A DNA stretch of 11,177 nt from Victivallales bacterium. Its GTDB lineage: Bacteria; Verrucomicrobiota; Lentisphaeria; Oligosphaerales; Oligosphaeraceae. Below are positions 1 to 8,031 of this stretch, one piece after another (positions within the stretch are counted from its first letter, which is position 1; each line of letters begins with the position of its first letter). Both the position numbers and the translations under genes were made by a program. The stretch covers positions 1 through 11,177 of the forward strand of contig JAGCTA010000205.1 in NCBI GenBank assembly GCA_017963875.1, written 5' to 3'. The notes beneath the pieces were generated by a model that was given only the letters and a program-made list of their open reading frames with translations, had not been told where the DNA came from and ran no database searches.

Positions 1-3000
1 GCCGAAGTCCAGCCTGCTGAACATCAGGCTGGCGGAAAACTGGATTGTGAAGTCCAGACCATCGTAGGAGGTTGTGGATTCTGACATTATTACAGGGACG
101 CTGATTTCAGTGTCGTCATATTCAGGCTCGCCCAATGTGATGATGGCGGGGCGCGATGCAAAGAAGGCTTTAACAGTGAATGGTTCTGAAGGGGTGATGA
201 CGAGCGGATTCTGCTTGTTGATTTCCCCATTGACCGTCCAATATTGGAAAGTGGATTCGTCATCTGAATTTGCTGTGATGGTGATTGGTTTTCCTGTACG
301 GGCTGCATACGCTCCTGCCGCCATGGGAAGCAGATGGGTGTAGCGTTTGTCGAAGTCCAGCGTGAAAGGAACAGGTGTGAAATTGACGTTGTCCAATACG
401 GATGGCGTGGCTTTACCATCGCCCCATGCGTAGAGGTCACCTGTGCTGTCGATGGCGACTGTGCGGTCGGCGGCTGCGGCAACTGCAGTGACTTTTTTAC
501 CCGCTAGTGGACGGCCATTAGCGGCGCCGAGTTGTCCTTTGGTGTTGTCACCCCAGGCATGGAGTGTGCCGTTGGCATCCAATGCCAGCAGGTGGTTGTT
601 TCCAGCCGCAATGGCGATGATTTTAGCGGTCAATCCCGCGATTTTTTCGGGTTTTGGATAGGACGCACCAACGGTTCCGCGCCCGAGTTGTCCTTTCCTG
701 TTGTCGCCCCACGTCCAGACATTTCCTTCTGTATCCAATGCGGCACCAAAAGACGCACCAGCCGCAATGGCGATTACAAGTGGAAGCCCTTTGATTTCAG
801 TATATTGCGTAAAAATCAATGGCGCTGTTGCTCCAATTTGGCAATGGTCATTGTCGCCGATGCCTTTGACGATACCGCTTGAGGTCAGCATTAAGACGAA
901 GCCTTCTTGAACGGCACACTGGATGAAGTTTTCGCTTTCCATAACTGTAATGGAATCATTGCCAGTTTCTGCACCGCCGATGACAGTCAGACTGCGACCT
1001 GTCTTGCTGGGTTGAATGGCTGCGAGGCCGCCTGGACCACCCCATGCGTGCTCGATATGTTCCTTGTCCGTTGGAGTCTCTCTGTTGTTCCAATCTCTTC
1101 CATCGACAGACAGCAGTAGATGGTTGTAACCCCATGGGTTGGACCAGTGGGATTGGCTGGGATTCTCCCCATAGTAGTCCATTGCGTCTCCAGAACCGAC
1201 TTTGCCATAGAAGGCAGTGTCATTGGCGAGTGCAAAATAGAGAGTGCTGGCAGCGGCGGCTAATTGGGGCGGTGTGTTCTGCTCGACCCGTCCATTGATG
1301 TTGTTATACGCTCCCCATAGCCAGAGGTTTCCGCTGGAATCGCGATAGCCTGTGGCTTCTGCCGATGCCTGGAGGAAGGAGGTGTCGGGAACGAAATGCG
1401 CGACAAATTTCTCATTACCGTAATAGAAGGCTTGCGACACGCACGAAAGCGGTTCAAGAGCGGGACCTTCCCAGTAGGCGAAGCGGTAGCCAGATTTCGG
1501 CGTGGCGTATAAGTCGATGAATTCACCCATCTTGTAGTAACCGCCAAAACCACCCGAAGCGGTGCCTTGACTCTCATCAGCACTTGTGCAGTCAACCGAA
1601 TTATATTCTAAGTCAGGAAGTTCGATCATCTTAGGTAGGGCTTCCATCGTGGGCATGGGTGGTGGCGGGGTAGTGCCGCTGGGAGTGACCGTTCCCTCTG
1701 AGGACCATGGTGAAAGATTGCCTGTGGCATCAATGGCACGGACGGCCCAGAACAGTTGCTTTGCGGGTAGATTGGTCAGTGTGACACCACTTTTGTGTGC
1801 GAAGGTGTTGGATGCCGCGATGACATCGTCTTTTCCACTGGTTGTTCCGACACGCAGGAAGTAGCGGAGACCAGCCGATGCGGTCTCCGCATCCGTAGAA
1901 TCGGTCCATGTGAAGACGGCACTGCCGCTTTTCGCATCCTTGGCCGAGAGACCTGTGGGAGCGGTAGGCGCGGCGTTGGTCGCGGTGACTTCATTGTGGA
2001 CGTATTTTATGCCTGTGACGTTTCGGCTCGGTCCCTGCCTTCCCGTAAACACTTCGCTACGGCCGTAGAAAAGGCCTCCATGGACGATGTCGGGCTTTCC
2101 ATCATTGTCGAAATCGACGATGGTCATGAGCGATGGGCCTGTGAAGCCTGCGGTGCCTGGCAGTTCCAGATGTGAATCGACGTATTTCTCGCCATCCCAC
2201 GATAGGACTTTAAGATAATTACGACCGCTTTCGTGGAGAGGATAACTCTTGATGGTATCTTCCCCATACGGGTCGTAGCCATTGGAGGGGGACTTTCCCT
2301 CTGGACCCGTCATGATGGCTTCCAAGCGGCCATCCAAATCAACATCTGCCCAGGCGGCGTTTGCACCCCATCGGGATGGGATGTCTGCGGCAATCGGAAG
2401 TGGGACAGGGAGTTGCACGTTGCCTTGTTCGTCATTGGGGCGGCCACGGAGGATTCGAAGGGTAGTCCTGTAGTCACTGATGTCGCGGTCATATTTTGGA
2501 CCGCCGCAGTAGAGAATGTCATCGCAACCATCCTGGTCGGCGTCCGCGATGGCAATGGATGTGAAATCTGCGTGCGGTAGCGGCAGTTCGTATGGGGTGA
2601 AATGCATGTTTCTGTTGTTGATATAGAGAACGTCAATGCTGGCCCAACTTGGAGAAGGTTCTTCGCAGAAGACGACAAAATCCATCCAGCCGTCGCCGTT
2701 GATGTCTCCGACGGCGAGTCCATGGGCAAGTTGCACGGGCTGTATGGCTCGGAACGTCTTGTCCGAGACGGGATAGACGATATATTGGGTTGGAGATTCT
2801 TGACGGATGATTTGCGTCATGCTGTCGTTGATTAACACGAAATCTGGATGTCCATCGTTATCGAAGTCCCCAGTGGCAAAGTAGCCTGGAATACCTGATG
2901 CTTCGTATTCGCCATTGCGGTGCTCAATGGATGCCAGACGTGTGAATTTGCCCTTGCCGTCGTTTTGTAGGAAGATTGTCTTTTGGCCGTTGGATGCGGC

Positions 3001-4698
3001 GACATCCAGCACTCCGTCGGCATTCAAATCAACCAAGATGAGTTCGAAGGCGGAGTCAGAGATTCCGCCAACATCCAGGTGACTTTCCTTCCAAGCGCCA
3101 TCCGCCTGGCGTAACCAGACGGAATGACGGTTTTCAATAAACATGGTTATTCCTTGATCGTTGACGATGCCTTCGTCTATGGCGTTGTCCTGGCGGACGG
3201 AAGACACTGCGTCCAACCGTCCGTCTCCATTCAAGTCTCCGAACTGGATGCTGCCAGATTGTGGAAAGAGCGGTGGGAGGGCGTCTGCCGTTTCATAGAG
3301 AGTTGGAATGATGGTGCTGAAGGTCGGATAATTTTTACTGTACGCCTGTACCTCCTCGTCAATGGGAACAGTGCGGAAGAGGGTGCCTTTTTTATCACGG
3401 AAGTCCGCCTGGATAATCTTTCCGACGGAATTATGGTTGACTCCAAATCCCATATATATGTCAATCTGGTTGAGTCGAATGTTCTCGAATCCAGAAAGGT
3501 CGATGAGGGCCTGTACATGGTTTGGATCGGACTCAATTCCTTTGACATAGAGGTTGATACCCCAGAGCGGATTGTCCATCTCCAGTCCGTTGGCCTTGTA
3601 GTCGAATCCTCCAGGCCAGAAGCGGCCATATTGTCCCATCATCAGTTGTTTCCAACCGTTTGGATAGCCGTCGCATGAGAAGGTAAGCGTCGCCGTCATC
3701 GTGGGGACATAGTCACCGTCTCCGATAGTCATGGAATAAACTTCTGTGTCAATGAAACCATGAGTCAGCAAGGAGTCGTAGGCAAACCAAATATATCCGC
3801 CTTCGCCATTGACTGAAACGCCCCAGTTGGTGCCCCAGGAATTGACCGCCAGCAATGCGCCTTTCTTCTGCGTGCCATCCTTGGCGGTATAGGCCATATT
3901 GTCGTCATAGCCGATGATGGTCACGGCATGGCCTTGGCGTGTTTTTCCTGATGAAGGCCAGACGAATACGTCGTTGTTGGTGCTGTTGACAGTGATTTTC
4001 TTGCCGTTTTTTTGAGTGATTTCCACATCTTCGCCTTGCAATGGATAGGCGTCGAAACTTATGGGAATGGGTTGTGTACTAGCAGAGAAGATTTCGCCTG
4101 CGGCGAGTGCCTTCTTCAATTTCAGGAGACCTGCGGTCGAAGCGATGTTAGAGATGACGACAGGTTTGCCTCCCTTGTGGTGGAGTGCGTCGAGTTGCTC
4201 TTCAGCCGTCGGGATATACCAGTCTTGAATGTTGCCGCTGAAAGGCAGTTCTGCGAGGGTACGGTAGCCGCGCTTGCAGAGGATTTGGATGGTCGTGAGG
4301 GAATTGGCACCCCATGGCTCGGTTTCACTATCATCTCCATGGGGGACCATGATGACGCTCCATGTCGGGGAGACCATCTTGTCCGCATCCTTCTCATAGT
4401 CCCAGCGGCCTTCGCCCAGTCTTTTGGATTCGTAGTAGTTGCGCAGGTAGTAGGTGGGGGAGAAACTGCCGCAGATGCCTAACGCCCCTTGGGTCCAGAC
4501 TCGTGGCAGATGATTTTGGTTGACAACACGGGAGGGCAAATCAGCCCGTGTCTTTGGCGGCTCAAATTCAATGGCATCGCGCAATATCGCTTCCCGCTCC
4601 TGCGCTGAAAGACGACGAAAGCCAGTCGGGTGTGCCATAACATCACAGAGAACAGGCAGCATTGCCATCAAGAGTATTAGGCTTATTTTGCATTTCAT
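1..4698 (-). CDS. Giant secreted multidomain papain-like (C1) peptidase with FG-GAP and RCC1 repeats, 3' end outside the window
   Basis: The minus strand is open without a stop from the ATG at 4698 to base 1 (1566 codons). A GGGAG Shine-Dalgarno lies 8 bases upstream. Residues 1-22 are a signal peptide (MKCKISLILLMAMLPVLC, likely cut after VMA). The C1 peptidase follows: TQGALGICGSFS gives oxyanion Gln70 and nucleophile Cys76, QGHAVTIIGYDD gives His257, and VNSWGTNWG gives Asn286, so the catalytic set is complete. Residues about 310-480 are unassigned. Seven FG-GAP/VCBS-like loops (DxNxDGxxD type) begin at D488, D557, D611, D665, D719, D785 and D862. FN3 covers about 905-1005, ending in a Pro-rich linker. 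An InlB B-repeat-like unit is at about 1051-1101, RCC1-type repeats at about 1115-1435, and a second InlB-like unit at about 1458-1511. It should be an exported or surface endopeptidase; the substrate is unknown. Catalytic assignment is firm; propeller structure is inference. Confidence 0.9.
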   Translation of the reverse strand, partial: MKCKISLILLMAMLPVLCDVMAHPTGFRRLSAQEREAILRDAIEFEPPKTRADLPSRVVNQNHLPRVWTQGALGICGSFSPTYYLRNYYESKRLGEGRWDYEKDADKMVSPTWSVIMVPHGDDSETEPWGANSLTTIQILCKRGYRTLAELPFSGNIQDWYIPTAEEQLDALHHKGGKPVVISNIASTAGLLKLKKALAAGEIFSASTQPIPISFDAYPLQGEDVEITQKNGKKITVNSTNNDVFVWPSSGKTRQGHAVTIIGYDDNMAYTAKDGTQKKGALLAVNSWGTNWGVSVNGEGGYIWFAYDSLLTHGFIDTEVYSMTIGDGDYVPTMTATLTFSCDGYPNGWKQLMMGQYGRFWPGGFDYKANGLEMDNPLWGINLYVKGIESDPNHVQALIDLSGFENIRLNQIDIYMGFGVNHNSVGKIIQADFRDKKGTLFRTVPIDEEVQAYSKNYPTFSTIIPTLYETADALPPLFPQSGSIQFGDLNGDGRLDAVSSVRQDNAIDEGIVNDQGITMFIENRHSVWLRQADGAWKESHLDVGGISDSAFELILVDLNADGVLDVAASNGQKTIFLQNDGKGKFTRLASIEHRNGEYEASGIPGYFATGDFDNDGHPDFVLINDSMTQIIRQESPTQYIVYPVSDKTFRAIQPVQLAHGLAVGDINGDGWMDFVVFCEEPSPSWASIDVLYINNRNMHFTPYELPLPHADFTSIAIADADQDGCDDILYCGGPKYDRDISDYRTTLRILRGRPNDEQGNVQLPVPLPIAADIPSRWGANAAWADVDLDGRLEAIMTGPEGKSPSNGYDPYGEDTIKSYPLHESGRNYLKVLSWDGEKYVDSHLELPGTAGFTGPSLMTIVDFDNDGKPDIVHGGLFYGRSEVFTGRQGPSRNVTGIKYVHNEVTATNAAPTAPTGLSAKDAKSGSAVFTWTDSTDAETASAGLRYFLRVGTTSGKDDVIAASNTFAHKSGVTLTNLPAKQLFWAVRAIDATGNLSPWSSEGTVTPSGTTPPPPMPTMEALPKMIELPDLEYNSVDCTSADESQGTASGGFGGYYKMGEFIDLYATPKSGYRFAYWEGPALEPLSCVSQAFYYGNEKFVAHFVPDTSFLQASAEATGYRDSSGNLWLWGAYNNINGRVEQNTPPQLAAAASTLYFALANDTAFYGKVGSGDAMDYYGENPSQSHWSNPWGYNHLLLSVDGRDWNNRETPTDKEHIEHAWGGPGGLAAIQPSKTGRSLTVIGGAETGNDSITVMESENFIQCAVQEGFVLMLTSSGIVKGIGDNDHCQIGATAPLIFTQYTEIKGLPLVIAIAAGASFGAALDTEGNVWTWGDNRKGQLGRGTVGASYPKPEKIAGLTAKIIAIAAGNNHLLALDANGTLHAWGDNTKGQLGAANGRPLAGKKVTAVAAAADRTVAIDSTGDLYAWGDGKATPSVLDNVNFTPVPFTLDFDKRYTHLLPMAAGAYAARTGKPITITANSDDESTFQYWTVNGEINKQNPLVITPSEPFTVKAFFASRPAIITLGEPEYDDTEISVPVIMSESTTSYDGLDFTIQFSASLMFSRLDFG

Positions 4699-4756
4699 CG
4701 ATATTCTCCCTGGTAAAATAAAATATATGTAATGCCATGCAATATCACATATATAG

Positions 4757-4784
4757 AATATAATGGCAATTGTTGGCCTTTCAA
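4757..4784 (-). promoter_or_regulatory. Candidate promoter of the giant peptidase gene
   Basis: Read on the minus strand, TTGAAA (4784-4779) is followed after 16 bases by TATATT (4762-4757), about 60 bases before the ATG at 4698. This matches a sigma70-type promoter reasonably well. The surrounding region is very AT-rich, so chance matches are easy and no start site is known. Confidence 0.35.
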
Positions 4785-4807
4785 GTATTTTTATTTTTTG
4801 AAAAATC

Positions 4808-4835
4808 TTGAAACAACGTTTTCATACGCTACATT
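4808..4835 (+). promoter_or_regulatory. Candidate promoter of the tetR-MATE operon
   Basis: TTGAAA (4808-4813), a 16-base spacer and TACATT (4830-4835) form a plausible sigma70-type promoter. The predicted start would fall at about 4842, inside the palindrome that follows directly. The -10 match is only 4 of 6, so this is tentative. Confidence 0.35.
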
Positions 4836-4847
4836 AAAACATGTTTT
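4836..4847. promoter_or_regulatory. Perfect 12-bp palindrome AAAACATGTTTT, candidate TetR operator
   Basis: The sequence is a perfect inverted repeat immediately after a candidate -10 box and about 75 bases before the TetR-type regulator start. TetR-family dimers usually bind palindromes in their own promoter, so this is a natural autoregulatory site. Two other short inverted repeats lie nearby: TGAAA..TTTCA (4809-4824) and TGTTTTAAACA (4860-4870). In AT-rich DNA such palindromes can arise by chance; which of the three is used, if any, cannot be told from sequence. Confidence 0.35.
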
Positions 4848-4922
4848 TGAAACATATTCTGTTTTAAACAATAGGATTTTAAATAATAAAGAAAAATTAA
4901 AATAAGAAGAAAAGGTGAAAAC

Positions 4923-5624
4923 ATGGCGCGGGACACAAAGACAGATGTAAAGACAAGGTTGTTGTCAACGGGGTTGCGTGTATTTGCCAACAGTGGTTAT
5001 GCAGGTGCGACGGTTCGTGAAATCAGCGATGAGTCTGAGACGAACATTGCGGCCATCAATTATTATTTTGGGGACAAGAAGCGATTTTATCAGGCTGTTT
5101 TGGAGTATGCGGGGAATCTTCGGCGTGAGGCATTGGGTAAAACATGGGAGGTAGCGCAGGCAGATCCATGGAAAGCGCTTCGCATACGCGTAGAGACAAT
5201 GCTGGACACGACATACGACGATGTGATGTTTCATGTCAACTGGCTTTTTATGCGTGAACTGATGACGGAGAACGAAGTGAGAAATTCTCAGGGGGAGGAT
5301 GCCATGGCTCGCAGGAAGTCATACGAAGAGCGTATGACTAATCTTCTGACGCAACTGCTTGGAAATGATGCCGCGACGCTGACGAACATCAAACTTTTGC
5401 GCTACACGCTCTATAGCCTATGCCTGTTTCTGCCTATCCAGACGACAATTGAGAACAAATACTTGTCTGGAAAGGGCTTTTTTAACGTAAAGGCCGCAGT
5501 GGACAAGTCCGCTCTGGCTGACTTTATCATGAAGACTGTCAAGCAGACAGTGGATGAAATGCGTCGTCAAGCATTAGAAGCACTAGAAGCATCTCGGGAG
5601 AAATCCAATGGCGACGGTGAATGA
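4923..5624 (+). CDS. TetR/AcrR-family transcriptional regulator
   Basis: This 233-residue protein has the TetR arrangement: an N-terminal helix-turn-helix (about residues 10-57, with GATVREISDESETNIAAINYYFGDK) and a helical C-terminal half that would form the ligand pocket and dimer interface. The AAINYYFGDKKRFYQAVL segment is the conserved recognition helix and start of helix 4; this variant resembles regulators with a DUF1956-type (CecR/YbiH-like) C-terminus, a weak sub-family guess. The start is supported by AGGTGA just upstream of the ATG. The 3' end overlaps the MATE gene by 17 bases, so the two are probably translationally coupled, and the regulator most likely represses the pump and itself until a toxic ligand binds. 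The inducer cannot be read from the sequence. Confidence 0.93.
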   Translation: MARDTKTDVKTRLLSTGLRVFANSGYAGATVREISDESETNIAAINYYFGDKKRFYQAVLEYAGNLRREALGKTWEVAQADPWKALRIRVETMLDTTYDDVMFHVNWLFMRELMTENEVRNSQGEDAMARRKSYEERMTNLLTQLLGNDAATLTNIKLLRYTLYSLCLFLPIQTTIENKYLSGKGFFNVKAAVDKSALADFIMKTVKQTVDEMRRQALEALEASREKSNGDGE

Positions 5625-7008
5625 CGGACGCGAAGGCGTATATACTCGTGGAAGCATTGAAAAGACAATGATTCTGACAGCGCTGACGATGTTGCCAGCG
5701 ACGTTGGCGATGTCGGGCTATAATATTGCCGATTCCTATTTTGTCGGGCAACTTTCAGATTCATCGTCATTGGCGGCGATGTCGAACACGGGGCCAGTCG
5801 TGATGCTTGTCGGTTGTGTTTTCATGGGGATAGGCACTGGAATCATGGCGAATCTGGCCCATGCGTTGGGACGGCGCGACGATGTTCTCTCCCGCCGACT
5901 CGTCAGTGCGGGGCTTCTTCTTGCGTCATTGAGCGCCATTTTCCTTTGTATCTTGGGGCTTTCGACAGGCAATTACCTGTTTGGCTGGATGGGCGTTGAG
6001 GGGGAGACACTTGCGAAGACGCGGCAGTACATGGACATCTGGTTTATTGGATGTGTTACAGGGGTCTTGTCCATGGAAGGCAACACGTTGCTGATAACGG
6101 CGGGTCTTCCAAAATTGTCCAGCATCATGTCGATTGTGGGGCTTGTCATCAATGTCATCTTGGATCCGCTGCTGATATTCGGTCTGTGCGGATTCCCCGC
6201 CATGGGGATTTATGGCGCCGCCGTGGCGACGGTATTCAGCCAGGCGGTCAGTGCCGTTGTGAACATGGTGGTTCTTTATCGTCAGAAACTGCTTTCATTC
6301 GAGCGTTTTCCCCTAACGGAGTTGTTTGGGTTGTGGCGTTCCATAATCCGATACGCGATACCCGCTGTTCTAGGAATGCTTCTCATGCCGATAGGAATGT
6401 ATGTCACAACGCGTTTCACATACGACTTGAGCAAAATACGCGGGTATGGGGATGATCTGGTGGCAGGCATAGGTATGGCAAGCCGTCTGGAAATGGTCGC
6501 ATTTGTGTTTCCCATGTCTCTGGGTCGGACATTGATGCCCATGATTGGGCAGAACTATGGTGCCAAGTTGTATTCCCGTGTCAAAAAGTGCTTTTATTTT
6601 TCGACGGCGTTTGCGCAGGCGTTCCTTATGCTCATGGCGTTGGTGTTCTGCTTTGGCTTCAGGTATGTCGCCCCTTTGCTTGCGCCTGGTCAGCCGCGTG
6701 TCCAGGAAGTGATGATTCTGTTCATGCACATTGTGCCTTTTGGCTTTGGCTGCATCGAGGCAATGCGTTTTTCTGGGTTTACCCTCATGGGATGCGGTCA
6801 TCCAAGAACGGATGCCGTGCTGAAAATCCTGCGGGTCGCCGTGCTTCAAGTTCCGTTGACAGGGCTTGCCTTGTATCTGGAGAGCATTAATATGATCATG
6901 TTCGCGCGGTTGCTGACCGATGTTTTCAGTTTTATCATTGCTTTCAGCCTTGCTTTGCATTGCGTGCGCAAGTTGCCTGAGGATGGTATGGAAATTGTGG
7001 CCAAATGA
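5608..7008 (+). CDS. MATE-family multidrug efflux transporter
   Basis: This 466-residue membrane protein has the two-fold MATE layout with about 12 hydrophobic segments. The first half holds ADSYFVGQLSD, the family's early loop, and INVILDPLLIFG followed by GIYGAAVATVFSQ, a hallmark of MATE halves. The second half repeats the pattern with MIGQNYGAKLY. MATE proteins export cationic drugs and metabolites across the inner membrane, driven by sodium or protons. The length is normal for the family and the protein looks intact. The ATG at 5608 is preceded by GGGAG at good spacing and lies inside the end of the tetR-like gene, which strongly suggests joint expression and regulation. It looks closest to the MepA/DinF-like branch, but substrate and coupling ion are not predictable here. 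Confidence 0.94.
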   Translation: MATVNDGREGVYTRGSIEKTMILTALTMLPATLAMSGYNIADSYFVGQLSDSSSLAAMSNTGPVVMLVGCVFMGIGTGIMANLAHALGRRDDVLSRRLVSAGLLLASLSAIFLCILGLSTGNYLFGWMGVEGETLAKTRQYMDIWFIGCVTGVLSMEGNTLLITAGLPKLSSIMSIVGLVINVILDPLLIFGLCGFPAMGIYGAAVATVFSQAVSAVVNMVVLYRQKLLSFERFPLTELFGLWRSIIRYAIPAVLGMLLMPIGMYVTTRFTYDLSKIRGYGDDLVAGIGMASRLEMVAFVFPMSLGRTLMPMIGQNYGAKLYSRVKKCFYFSTAFAQAFLMLMALVFCFGFRYVAPLLAPGQPRVQEVMILFMHIVPFGFGCIEAMRFSGFTLMGCGHPRTDAVLKILRVAVLQVPLTGLALYLESINMIMFARLLTDVFSFIIAFSLALHCVRKLPEDGMEIVAK

Positions 7009-7049
7009 CTCTTTAAAACAATAGAATCTCATTGCGAAGACAGGTGGTT

Positions 7050-7967
7050 ATGGCAAATCTCAGCGTAAATCTTGGCAAATTGACGTTGCGGAATCCGATT
7101 TTGACGGCATCGGGGACATTTGGCTATGGCTCTGAGTATAGCGGGCTTGTGCCTTTCAGCCATATTGGGGGGATTACCGTCAAAGGAGTTTCGCCATTTG
7201 TGTCTCACGGCAATCCAATGCCGCGCACGTGCGAAGTCTATGGGGGGATGTTGAATGCAATTGGTTTGCAAAATCCAGGAATTGATAGGTTTATATCAGA
7301 TGAACATTATCTGCCGTATCTGAGGACGCTTGATTGTGCCGTGATAGTCAATATCTGGGGTAAAAGCATCGAACAATATGCTGAAGTGGCGCAACGCCTT
7401 GATGCAGAAAGGGAGGGTATCGCAGCACTTGAAATCAACATCTCCTGCCCGAATGTGAAGGAGGGAGGAATCGCCTTTGGGACGGACACAGGACAGTTGC
7501 AGAAGGTCGTCTCCGCTGTCCGAAAAGCGACGACGCTGCCGTTGATCACAAAACTCAGCCCGAATGTGACGCGCATCGGTGATTTTGCAAAGGCCGCCGT
7601 CGATGCGGGGTCGGATTTGATTTCACTGATTAATACTATTCCAGGCATGGCCATTGACATTGAGAGACGGGCCTTCAAGATTGCGAACAAGACAGGCGGG
7701 ATGAGCGGTCCCGCGTTAAAGCCGATTGCCGTTCGCATGGTGTATGAGGCGCGCAAGGCGGTGAGGGTGCCTATCATCGGCATGGGTGGCATCCGCAGTG
7801 CGGAGGATGTCGCCGAATTCATGATGGCGGGGGCGAATGCAGTCGCCGTCGGGACGGCGATTTTTGCTGACCCGAGTTGTCTTGTCCGAATTGTTGATGG
7901 GCTGGATTCATGGCTTGACAAGCATGGCATAGCGGACGTTTCAGAAATCGTTGGAGCCATGCAGTGA
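7050..7967 (+). CDS. pyrD: Dihydroorotate dehydrogenase, class 1B catalytic subunit (PyrD)
   Basis: This FMN-dependent TIM-barrel enzyme oxidises dihydroorotate to orotate, the fourth step of de novo pyrimidine synthesis, in the cytoplasm. I start it at ATG 7050 (305 residues) because MANLSVNLGKLTLRNPILTA matches the usual family N-terminus; an in-frame TTG at 7032 would add only six unconvincing residues. Landmarks are ASGTFGYGSEYSG, NAIGLQNPGID, the active-site loop NISCPNVKEGG with Cys133, NTIPGMAID, and the C-terminal phosphate-binding GMGGIRSAEDVAEF and GANAVAVGTAI. A catalytic Cys (not Ser) in that loop marks class 1, and the overall sequence fits 1B, which normally works with the iron-sulfur/FAD subunit PyrK and NAD+. 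No pyrK is in this window. The gene starts 41 bases after the MATE stop, so it is probably in the same transcript. Confidence 0.95.
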   Translation: MANLSVNLGKLTLRNPILTASGTFGYGSEYSGLVPFSHIGGITVKGVSPFVSHGNPMPRTCEVYGGMLNAIGLQNPGIDRFISDEHYLPYLRTLDCAVIVNIWGKSIEQYAEVAQRLDAEREGIAALEINISCPNVKEGGIAFGTDTGQLQKVVSAVRKATTLPLITKLSPNVTRIGDFAKAAVDAGSDLISLINTIPGMAIDIERRAFKIANKTGGMSGPALKPIAVRMVYEARKAVRVPIIGMGGIRSAEDVAEFMMAGANAVAVGTAIFADPSCLVRIVDGLDSWLDKHGIADVSEIVGAMQ

Positions 7968-8031
7968 ACGATGGGCGTTTTTCTGCTAGTTCAACATTGA
8001 AGACACCAGACAACTAACCATTGGTATTCTT

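Larger units (their letters stand above)
4699..4922. other. AT-rich divergent intergenic region
   Basis: These 224 bases separate the leftward peptidase gene from the rightward TetR-MATE operon. They are much richer in A and T than the flanking genes and hold candidate promoters in both directions plus several short palindromes. I see no small gene or RNA gene here. Confidence 0.8.

Noticed and set aside
1..18. Possible lipoprotein export of the giant peptidase because Cys18 ends the hydrophobic segment (coding bases 4647-4645)
   Set aside because: The residues before the Cys are P-V-L, which does not fit the lipobox; ordinary cleavage after VMA at residue 22 is more likely. The positions given here are residue numbers.
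3124..3678. 184-codon plus-strand open frame, the longest of many on that strand in 1-4500
   Set aside because: It lies wholly inside the minus-strand peptidase gene, has no family resemblance, and the opposite frame shows clear FG-GAP sequence.
6370..7032. 220-codon minus-strand open frame
   Set aside because: Antisense to the MATE gene; its sequence is rich in His, Arg and Gln with no domain character, typical of an antisense shadow.
7032..7049. TTG start six codons upstream for pyrD
   Set aside because: No good ribosome site before it, and the ATG at 7050 matches the usual family N-terminus.
7307..7960. 217-codon minus-strand open frame
   Set aside because: Antisense to pyrD, whose active-site and FMN motifs are unmistakable.
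7968..8031. Possible terminator after pyrD (AACG..CGTT followed by T residues)
   Set aside because: The stem is only 4 bp and the T-run is short; not strong enough to call.
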